Shown piece after piece: positions 1 through 6,639 of a stretch of 64,000 nt of DNA (its first letter is position 1; each line of letters opens with the position of its first letter). The DNA comes from Sinorhizobium shofinae (GTDB lineage: Bacteria; Pseudomonadota; Alphaproteobacteria; Rhizobiales; Rhizobiaceae), in assembly GCA_001704765.1 (NCBI GenBank), contig MBFK01000115.1:1-64000 (forward strand), written 5' to 3'. Both the position numbers and the translations under genes were made by a program. The notes below the pieces were generated by a model. It did not search any database. It was not told the origin of the DNA and was given only the letters and a program-made list of their open reading frames with translations.

Positions 1-1
1 G

Positions 2-1804
2 CCGCCGGCCAGCGATCCGGTCGTCTTCAACACGCCGGCCGACACCAATAACGCTACCAATCAGATCGCCGAGCTCGCTGCAGCAGGCACAGGTGTCGGC
101 ATCACCGCCTCGGCCAGCGATCCCGATGCCGGCGATACGGTCACCTACAGTATTGACGACCCGCGCTTTGCCATCAACGCGACCACAGGGGTTATCACGC
201 GCTCAGGCACCGGCACGCTCGACTTCGAGACCCAGACCTCGATCACGCTGACGGTGACGGCGACTTCGTCCGACCGAAGCACCGCAACCCAGACATACAC
301 CCTCGGCATTCTCAACAGTCCGGAGCCGGTCGCCTTCAACACGCCGGCCGACACCGACACGGCTACCAACCGGATCGCCCAGAACGCTGCCGCGGGCACC
401 AAGGTCGGCATCACTGCCTCGGCCAAGGACCCCGACGCCGGCTCGAGCGTTACCTATAGTGTCAACGACTCACGCTTCGTCATCGATGCCAACGGAGTCA
501 TCACGCGCTCGGGCACTGGGACGCTCAATGCTCAGACCGAGCCGTCGATCGCCCTGAAGGTGACGGCAACCTCCTCAGACGGAAGCACCGACACCCACGA
601 CTACACTGTCAACGTCGCTTTGCAGGCGGGGCCGCAGACCTTATTCCGTTTCGCGGTCTTCGGCGATTACGGCGACACTGACCTCTCCGGCGAAAAGGCG
701 GTCGCGGCGCTCATTCATAGCTGGAACGTCGATTTCGTTCTCACCGTGGGAGACAACGTCTACGCGCCACAGGTGTTGGACAATGCCGTCGGGCAGTTGT
801 ACCACGATTACATCGGCAACTACCAAGGCGCGTATGGGAGCGGCAGTGCAATCAACCGCTTCTTTCCGACACTCGGCAATCACGAATACGGCGACGGCAA
901 TGTTTCCAACTACTTGAACTATTTTAAGCTGCCCGACAACGAGCGGTACTATGATTTTCAGGTCGGGCCGGTGCATTTCCTCGCGCTCAACAGCAACAAA
1001 CAGGACCCGGACGGCCGCGGCGCGACGTCAATCCAGGGTCAATGGGCGCAATCCATCCTCGCCGCATCGGACGCGAGCTTCAACGTCGCCTACTTCCACC
1101 ACACGCCCTATAACCCGGGCGGCAGCAGTTCCACCATGCGGTGGCCGTTCGAGCCCTGGGGTGTGAATGCGGTCTTCGCCGGTCACGAGCACAACTACTA
1201 CCGCGAAAATCGCGATGACAACCTCGACGGTGTCCAACTCCCATACACCACAACGGGCCTCGGCGGAGCGGGCCGCAGCGTCCCTGATGTCGGCGCCAGT
1301 CTCGTGACGATCACCGACACGGGCATGCTGATCGAGTTCTATAAGGTAAGCAGCTTCAACGGGACGACGGCAACCAGCGTCCTCTGGGATTCCTACTTTG
1401 TTCCGACGCCTGTGGGCCGCACCCCGACGATTGTCGACGGAGCGTATGTCCTGAACGGCACGGCCGGACCGGATTATCTGTGGGGGCTCGGGAGCAACGC
1501 TACGCTGATCGGGGGGCGCGGAAATGACACGCTGGTCGGCGGCAACAACGCCAACCTGTTCGTGTTCCACACCAGTGACGGAAATGACACGATAGTGAAT
1601 TTCCGGCCCGGCGCCGGCACCGGTAACGTCCTTGATCTACGGGCTTTCGGCATTGATAGCGCCAGCAAATTCCAGCAGGTGGCCACGAACCAAGGCTCGA
1701 ATGTGGTGGCCAATCTAGGTGGCACGGACCAGATCACGCTGCTCGGCGTTCGTGAGGATCAGTTCCACGATGACAACTTCCGAACGGATCTCCTCCTGGC
1801 GTAA
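2..1804 (+). CDS. Type I-secreted metallophosphoesterase with cadherin-like repeats and RTX tail (5' partial)
   Basis: The frame is open from the first complete codon of the window, so the N-terminus lies upstream. Order of parts: two tandem cadherin/Ig-like repeats of about 103 residues (motifs GITASAxDPDAG, GVITRSGTGTL), then a calcineurin/purple-acid-phosphatase-like domain, then a C-terminal RTX segment (GGRGNDTLVGG, FVFHTSDGNDTI). Metal-binding motifs appear in family order: FGDYGD, GDNVY, GNHEYGDG, HHTPY and GHEHNY. No intact signal peptide can be judged. The RTX end implies type I secretion and calcium-dependent folding outside the cell. ExsH at 58093 shares the RTX signature, so both may use one exporter (ExsH uses PrsDE in S. 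meliloti). Likely activity is an extracellular phosphomonoesterase or phosphodiesterase; the substrate is unknown. It ends with TAA and is convergent with the minus-strand operon downstream. Confidence 0.85.
   Translation, partial: PPASDPVVFNTPADTNNATNQIAELAAAGTGVGITASASDPDAGDTVTYSIDDPRFAINATTGVITRSGTGTLDFETQTSITLTVTATSSDRSTATQTYTLGILNSPEPVAFNTPADTDTATNRIAQNAAAGTKVGITASAKDPDAGSSVTYSVNDSRFVIDANGVITRSGTGTLNAQTEPSIALKVTATSSDGSTDTHDYTVNVALQAGPQTLFRFAVFGDYGDTDLSGEKAVAALIHSWNVDFVLTVGDNVYAPQVLDNAVGQLYHDYIGNYQGAYGSGSAINRFFPTLGNHEYGDGNVSNYLNYFKLPDNERYYDFQVGPVHFLALNSNKQDPDGRGATSIQGQWAQSILAASDASFNVAYFHHTPYNPGGSSSTMRWPFEPWGVNAVFAGHEHNYYRENRDDNLDGVQLPYTTTGLGGAGRSVPDVGASLVTITDTGMLIEFYKVSSFNGTTATSVLWDSYFVPTPVGRTPTIVDGAYVLNGTAGPDYLWGLGSNATLIGGRGNDTLVGGNNANLFVFHTSDGNDTIVNFRPGAGTGNVLDLRAFGIDSASKFQQVATNQGSNVVANLGGTDQITLLGVREDQFHDDNFRTDLLLA
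5..622 (+). repeat. Two tandem 309-nt (103-codon) cadherin-like repeat units
   Basis: The string AACACGCCGGCCGACACC occurs at 29 and again at 338, exactly 309 nt (103 codons) apart. The flanking codons give near-identical protein (VFNTPADT, GITASA, DPDAG, ITRSGTGTL). More copies may lie upstream of the window. Such in-frame repeats can change in number by recombination. Confidence 0.8.
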
Positions 1805-1869
1805 GCCTTCCGCTTCCCGGCGGTGGGCCAAAGGTGGAGTCTGTTCAACGTTAATCGCGCAGGCGGACA

Positions 1870-1897
1870 CAAAAAAAGCCGGCACTTTCTGCCGGCT
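1870..1897 (-). terminator. Intrinsic terminator of the 2-12 kb minus-strand operon
   Basis: AGCCGGC-ACTTTCT-GCCGGCT forms a 7-bp stem. On the minus strand it is followed by seven U residues, the classic Rho-independent pattern. It lies about 210 nt past the stop of the small peptide gene (2111). On the plus strand the hairpin has no U-run, so it serves the minus-strand operon. The rest of 1805-2110 shows no supportable gene. Confidence 0.85.
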
Positions 1898-2110
1898 TCG
1901 CTCAAAAGAATGCCTTCCTGCTTCGTAGCGCAGTTGCTGCTAAAGGCGGGCTCAGTGGTCTTCAGAAACTCTCACGCACAGCGGCGGCGATCGTTTCTGT
2001 ATGACTCGTCGAATTCCTGCCCGACAAGCACCTCGTCGCTATCCCGTAATTACTTCGCCCTCACCCTACCGGTTGCTCTCCCGGCGGCGCGCCACGCAAC
2101 CAATTGATGG

Positions 2111-2392
2111 TTATCTCTTATGCTTCCCATGGCCAGAAAGGTCTAGAAAACCAAGACGGCCGGGTGGGCCGAGGTGACGATGGTGCTTGTCTCCCCATCC
2201 ATGACCAGGGCGTGAGCCGCTAGACTTGGCGATAGCTTTCGAACTCAAGCTGGTGCCAAGCAGCAGCGTTATAGACGGCGGCGTTATAGCGGCGAAACGG
2301 CCGGCCTTCGTGAGAAAATCACGACGTGCTTGCGCTTCTGATGTTAGGCTCTCGAGCCGTTTTTCTGACCCATTTGTATCTTTTGTCGACAT
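2111..2392 (-). CDS. Small peptide with conserved hydrophobic core and Gly/His-rich tail (precursor-like)
   Basis: 93 residues; the start is supported by GAGG upstream. Three zones are visible: a charged N-terminus (1-22), a segment RRDFLTKAGRFAAITPPS running into a short hydrophobic stretch ending SKAIAKS (23-58), and a tail rich in Gly, His, Pro and Lys (59-93; GRPGHGWGDKHHRH is approximately its start). There is no Cys. The gene is the last of the operon, 90 nt after the nucleotidyltransferase and two genes after a PqqD-HprK protein. Both of those families accompany modified peptides elsewhere, for example in paeninodin-type lasso clusters. No lasso cyclase or B2 protease is present, so the lasso label does not apply. 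I recall similar TPP-motif peptides beside HprK/nucleotidyltransferase pairs in other alphaproteobacteria, but know no function. It could be a modified secreted peptide or a structural partner of the kinase. Confidence 0.7.
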   Translation of the reverse strand: MSTKDTNGSEKRLESLTSEAQARRDFLTKAGRFAAITPPSITLLLGTSLSSKAIAKSSGSRPGHGWGDKHHRHLGPPGRLGFLDLSGHGKHKR

Positions 2393-2482
2393 GGCGCGCC
2401 TCTAATATTAAAATAAAAGAATAATTCAATATTACCATTCCGCGTTTGCAGATGCAATCGGTTCAGATCGTCCCCTAATGCT

Positions 2483-3484
2483 TTAAATCTTTGAGCGTAG
2501 ATCTTTATTGAGAAGCAAAAGGCCGATGCGGCGCGCGAGATAGACCGGGTCACGCCGCGCCAGTTCGTGGATGCGTGAAAGCCGCCTGGTGCCCCACAGC
2601 AAACTGCCGGCGAGACGCAGCGGGGCGCCAAAGACAGGGTGTCTGGATGCAAAGACGCGCCTCCAATGTTGGAGGCGAATTATCGGACGCTGCGCGCACT
2701 CGGCCGGAATGTTGGTCCCAAAGAAATAGTGCAAGGCCAGCAGTTGCGTATCGAGGGCGTTGCGCGTGTTTTTATCCGGCACGGATGCCCGTAGCGCGGT
2801 CCAGTCGATTTCATCGCTTTCTGCCAATTGCGCCAGATCATGCATGTGCCTGAGCTCGATCCTTCCGCGCCAATAATCTCCTTCCTTTAGAAGGTCATGC
2901 ACGATCCAGTGCAGGGCGCGAGACTGGGCGGGAGGAATTTTCACCCGAAGGTCATCCTGCTGGATGAGCTTCGGGCTCTCAAAGCCGTTTGTTCGATACG
3001 GCCGGAGTTCCAGCACTCCAGCGTCCTGCGGGCGCGACATACCGCGACCCTCAGGCACTTGGCGATAGCCAAGCTCTTCGAGACAGGCTTGAGCGGCTGC
3101 CTCCTCGCTCGCCGCCACGCCTAAATCGAGATCACTCGTCATCCTGCTCGGGGGGTGAGCGGGCCGAGAAAGAAACAACATCACCGCCCCCTTCAACAGA
3201 ACCGGAACGATGCCGCGTTTGTTGAGAGCGGTGACGGCCTCGTTCAGCTGCAGCCGCAAGCGCAGGTTTCGTTCCCGATTGCAACCGTGAATAAACTGAA
3301 GATATTCGCGCACATCACTCGGGACCCGCTGCATCTGACCAGCTTGTTCGAGCGATGAGAACAAAGCGGGCGTGAGCAAAGTGTGATTCGCAAGTGCAAT
3401 CACTGCTTGCCAATCTGCCTTGTCGGTCAGGCGACCGCGAAGCCCGGCGATCAACGCATCAAGCGCGTTCTTGGCACGTATCAT
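2483..3484 (-). CDS. Nucleotidyltransferase family protein (NTP_transf_5 type)
   Basis: 333 residues. The start is the ATG overlapping the stop of the upstream HprK gene by 4 bp (ATGA), which argues against longer N-terminal extensions. The fold signature is LLKGA at about 97-101 followed by SRMTSDLDLGV at about 113-123, giving the metal-binding DLD of DNA polymerase beta-like nucleotidyltransferases; PF14907 is the expected match. The substrate is unknown. This family often sits beside HprK-like kinases and PqqD proteins in peptide or polysaccharide loci, as here. A peptide- or glycan-modifying role is inference. Confidence 0.8.
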   Translation of the reverse strand: MIRAKNALDALIAGLRGRLTDKADWQAVIALANHTLLTPALFSSLEQAGQMQRVPSDVREYLQFIHGCNRERNLRLRLQLNEAVTALNKRGIVPVLLKGAVMLFLSRPAHPPSRMTSDLDLGVAASEEAAAQACLEELGYRQVPEGRGMSRPQDAGVLELRPYRTNGFESPKLIQQDDLRVKIPPAQSRALHWIVHDLLKEGDYWRGRIELRHMHDLAQLAESDEIDWTALRASVPDKNTRNALDTQLLALHYFFGTNIPAECAQRPIIRLQHWRRVFASRHPVFGAPLRLAGSLLWGTRRLSRIHELARRDPVYLARRIGLLLLNKDLRSKI

Positions 3485-4635
3485 GGACAGGCTCTCCGGA
3501 TCAGTTCGACCGCGTCCTGCAGCCTGGAATAGGTCAGGCAATAGACCTGCGCCGATCCGATGACGTGGGTCAGCACGTCGAAGGCGGTGCTGCCGAGTTC
3601 TCGGCCGGGTGCAAACGCGCCATTGAGCAGGCCGCGCAAGGCACCGATCGTGTCGACCGGATCCAGGCTGGGCTTCGAGTCGCGATCTCGACGCAGAAGA
3701 AACACCCAACCTACGGCGCTCGGCGACAGCGGCATAAAGTCCTTCGGTAGGACATAGCGCACACGCTTGCTGTCCGGGCGCCGAAAGATCGGAGTCATAT
3801 CGAGGTCGGGGTAGTATTCGGTCAGAAGAGGCCATGAGCCCGGTTTGATTGCGGGAGCAAATGGAAGCCCCACGCCAAGCCCACCCGAGTCCAAGAGCGT
3901 CACATCGTCCGCGACGAAGCCGAATCCCGCCTGGGCCAATGCCAATGTCAGCGTAGTCTTGCCCGCCCCCGGATCGCCGCAGAGCAGTGCGAGACGTTCG
4001 CCCTTCAGCAGAGCCGCCGTATGGAGGGCAAGTTCATAGGCCCCGTGTTTGAGAATGTCGTTCAACAATTCCCCTTTGAGAACGGTGGCGAGTTCGTCGG
4101 GGGGGCAGGACAGAACCCAGTCGCCATTGCGGAACAGGTGGATCCGATCGCCGTGCTCAACCGGCTGGAGCACAATGTCGGCGGTCTCTCTTCGGATCTC
4201 GAGATGCTTGAAAACGGTGATCGCAGGAAAGGCATGGGCTGCCGGATAGACAATTTGGATGTAACGGCCCGCAACAGCCAGCATTTGGCTGACATGCTCG
4301 TCAGGCGAGGCGCAGCAGGAAGGCGCGCAGGGCCGGATCAGGCCCAAGTGTTCCCAGTCTTTGAGCGCAGCCTCGACATGCCTGCTCGCTTCAAGGGTAT
4401 CAAAGTGGCCGCAGGCGATTTTGCGCGAGATGGCCGCAGGTGGCAGGCCTTCCTGCAGAGAGCGCCAGATATCAGCGGCAGTGTCGTTGAGGGCGAAAAT
4501 AGCTCGTTGGGACGGACTGAACAGAATATTCTGCTCCTTGATGCGCACAAGCCGAGCCTGGATCACAAACCTCGCCGACTTGTCATCGGCGGGACCTTGC
4601 GCGGCCGTCCGATCAGTCGCCTCGTGTGGCATCAT
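3481..4635 (-). CDS. PqqD-like domain fused to HPr kinase-like (HprK) domain
   Basis: 384 residues. Residues about 25-100 look like a PqqD/RRE-type domain (RLVRIKEQNILFSPSQ, FALNDTAADIWRSL). The C-terminal half is an HprK-like kinase with Walker A GDPGAGKTT at 220-228 and ADDVTLLD just after it. It lacks the rest of canonical HprK/P and there is no HPr gene nearby, so a role in sugar phosphotransferase control is unlikely. PqqD-type domains bind leader peptides in RiPP pathways, and HprK homologues phosphorylate a Ser of some lasso precursors, so the 93-residue peptide at 2111 is a candidate partner. The gene overlaps the antiporter stop and the nucleotidyltransferase start by 4 bp each, indicating translational coupling. 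Confidence 0.82.
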   Translation of the reverse strand: MMPHEATDRTAAQGPADDKSARFVIQARLVRIKEQNILFSPSQRAIFALNDTAADIWRSLQEGLPPAAISRKIACGHFDTLEASRHVEAALKDWEHLGLIRPCAPSCCASPDEHVSQMLAVAGRYIQIVYPAAHAFPAITVFKHLEIRRETADIVLQPVEHGDRIHLFRNGDWVLSCPPDELATVLKGELLNDILKHGAYELALHTAALLKGERLALLCGDPGAGKTTLTLALAQAGFGFVADDVTLLDSGGLGVGLPFAPAIKPGSWPLLTEYYPDLDMTPIFRRPDSKRVRYVLPKDFMPLSPSAVGWVFLLRRDRDSKPSLDPVDTIGALRGLLNGAFAPGRELGSTAFDVLTHVIGSAQVYCLTYSRLQDAVELIRRACP

Positions 4636-5975
4636 GGTGCTGGCGTCCTTTCCGCTTGCCGGAGCGGGCGATCGTTGGAGTTATTCGGCGCGTTGCCGCC
4701 GGCGGTGGTCGTGGCGAGGTCGCTCGACAGGTAATCGCGCCAATCGGCGAACACTTTCGGGTTGCGTACGAGCCGCCAACGCAGCCACAGTCCAGTGGCA
4801 AGCGAGGTCAGGATCGAGGCGAGGACGAGCGCAGTAAACATGCGGCCGTCGATGATGCCGGCGGCATGCGCTACGCTGGCGAGTACGATGCCCGGGCCAC
4901 CCCGCGTGTTCATGGCGATGCCGTAGTCAAACGCCCTGGCCCAGTCGGCATCGGTAGTTCGCGCGGCAAGGGTGCAACTCGCCAGTTTGATGGTCGTGCT
5001 CACGACGATGAACAATAAGGTGAGGGCGCCGTCAAATTCGTGCGCGAGATTGAGCCGCTGGCCCACCAGCGCGAAGTAAATCGGCACGAAAAACCAGATT
5101 GCTATATCCGCGATGTGTTGTTTTACGGGAGCGAGCTGCCGCGAGGGAAAGCGCGCCATCACGAGGCCCGCAAGGAGCGCGGCGAAGACGATGTTCACGT
5201 TCAAGAGACTAGCCGCCGCCACGAAGATCAGGCACAGCAGCATGGTATAGCCTGTAAAAGGTGCTTCGCTGAACTTGCCAATGATCCATCGACGGATCGC
5301 CCGCACGCCTGCAGGCGCGACGAAGAGTGAGGCGAGCACGAAGGCAAGCGTGATGGCGATCACACGACCGATGCCTGCTGCATTGGCGGCCTCACCATAC
5401 TGCACCGCGGTGGCGACGGAAAGGATGGTCCAAAGAATGAGATCCTGGATCGTGGCGGCGCCGATGACGTTGCGCGCGAACGGCGTGCCCATCAAGCCCA
5501 AGTCGAGAAAGATACGCGAGATGACCGGGATAGACGTGACGGACAGCGCGATGCCCATCACCAGCTTGAAGGCGAAAGGATCGCCGAGCCGCGTGTCCGC
5601 AAACAGCGAGGCGCTCGCATAGCCCAGCGCAAACGGGATCATGAGCGCGCCGACCACCAATGCTGAAACAATGCGGCCCGACCCTCCTGCCCCGTGCGAC
5701 TGCACACTGAATCCAGCGGTGAACATCAAAAGGACGAGGCCGAGCCAGTAGAAAGCAGTGAGCAGGGCGCCCTGCGCAGGAAAAGCGGCAAATAGCCATT
5801 TATGCGCCTCGGGCGAGATCACCCCCAGCACAGACGGACCAAGCGCTATTCCGCCGACGATCTCACCGATCACCCGCGGCATCCTCATTCGCTCGAACAA
5901 GTGGCCGCCGCCCAGTGCGCCGATGAGCAGCAGAACCAGCGACAGGAAGAAACGTGCGGTTTCGGAATCATTCAT
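4632..5975 (-). CDS. CPA2-type Na+(K+)/H+ antiporter
   Basis: 447 residues with about 12 hydrophobic segments. FERMRMPRVIGEIVGGIALGPSVLG near the N-terminus is typical of the cation:proton antiporter-2 fold, and GGPGIVLASVAHAAGII is seen near the C-terminus. There is no C-terminal TrkA-N domain. The ATG at 5975 is chosen because GAGGTGC lies just upstream; an in-frame ATG four codons earlier lacks this. The stop overlaps the HprK start (ATGA). Its place between sulfate-activation genes and the peptide-kinase pair is unusual; it might set local pH or ion balance, which is inference. Confidence 0.88.
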   Translation of the reverse strand: MNDSETARFFLSLVLLLIGALGGGHLFERMRMPRVIGEIVGGIALGPSVLGVISPEAHKWLFAAFPAQGALLTAFYWLGLVLLMFTAGFSVQSHGAGGSGRIVSALVVGALMIPFALGYASASLFADTRLGDPFAFKLVMGIALSVTSIPVISRIFLDLGLMGTPFARNVIGAATIQDLILWTILSVATAVQYGEAANAAGIGRVIAITLAFVLASLFVAPAGVRAIRRWIIGKFSEAPFTGYTMLLCLIFVAAASLLNVNIVFAALLAGLVMARFPSRQLAPVKQHIADIAIWFFVPIYFALVGQRLNLAHEFDGALTLLFIVVSTTIKLASCTLAARTTDADWARAFDYGIAMNTRGGPGIVLASVAHAAGIIDGRMFTALVLASILTSLATGLWLRWRLVRNPKVFADWRDYLSSDLATTTAGGNAPNNSNDRPLRQAERTPAP

Positions 5976-6049
5976 GGCGCACCTCAAATGCTGACGCGTT
6001 CAGGAAGTGAAACCTGCGCACCAAAGACCTCGCTCCGTGCGTGCTCCCG

Positions 6050-6619
6050 TCAGTTTCGCGAATAGGAAGCAACGATGCGTGCCGTCAGGTCGTCCAACGA
6101 CTGCAATTCGGTATCGAGGATGAGGTCCGGGCTCTCGGGCGGTTGATAGGCGCTGTTGTAGCCGATGAGGGTATCGATCTCGCCGCGCATCGCCTTGCGG
6201 TAGAGCCCCTTCGGATCCCTTTGCGCGCAACCTTGAATGGAGCAGGCGACGTAGCCGATCGTCAGGTTTCTTACGTTCTCGCGAACATAGGCGCGCGCAT
6301 CCTGCCCAGCCGTCAGCGCGGCGACCACGACGTTAAGGCCCGCGTCGGCCGCCTTGTTGGCTAAATGCACCAGGATCGAGACGACGCGCAACCGGCTGTC
6401 CGCGCCGAATCCGAGCTCATCGCCAAAGAAATCGCGGACCTCGTCGCCGTCGAAGAGAATGGCGGGAATCCCGTTCGTTCTCAAGTCCGCAACGACGCGG
6501 GTCGCCAGCGTCGTTTTGCCGGCTGAGGTCGGCCCGAGTAGCCACAGCACTGTTCCGGCTTGCAGATGAGAGCGCTCTTGCCGAATTTCGGGCTCCAAAT
6601 ACATCATTCCGTTCACCAT
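6050..6619 (-). CDS. cysC: Adenylylsulfate (APS) kinase
   Basis: 189 residues, about the size of stand-alone CysC. Visible are Walker A GPTSAGKTT (about 29-37; the usual CysC form is GLSGSGKST), FDGDEVR, the substrate-loop signature QRDPKGLYRKAMRGEI and YQPPESPDLIL. It phosphorylates APS to PAPS, the sulfuryl donor for sulfotransferases. A strong Shine-Dalgarno GGGGAGG precedes the ATG. The gene starts 20 nt after the pyruvate kinase-ATP sulfurylase gene, so the two steps to PAPS are co-transcribed. Its P-loop deviates from the nodQ/cysNC consensus, suggesting a separate lineage. Confidence 0.87.
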   Translation of the reverse strand: MVNGMMYLEPEIRQERSHLQAGTVLWLLGPTSAGKTTLATRVVADLRTNGIPAILFDGDEVRDFFGDELGFGADSRLRVVSILVHLANKAADAGLNVVVAALTAGQDARAYVRENVRNLTIGYVACSIQGCAQRDPKGLYRKAMRGEIDTLIGYNSAYQPPESPDLILDTELQSLDDLTARIVASYSRN

Positions 6620-6639
6620 AGATCCTCCCCAGCCTCGTG

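Noticed and set aside
3485..3835. Longer N-terminus for the nucleotidyltransferase
   Set aside because: It would run through the HprK gene in another frame; the ATG at 3484 overlaps the HprK stop by 4 bp and gives a normal family length.
2111..4635. Lasso-peptide biosynthetic cluster
   Set aside because: A PqqD domain, HprK kinase and nucleotidyltransferase are present, but no asparagine-synthetase-like cyclase or transglutaminase-like B2 protease is found, and the peptide tail lacks a clear ring acceptor pattern.
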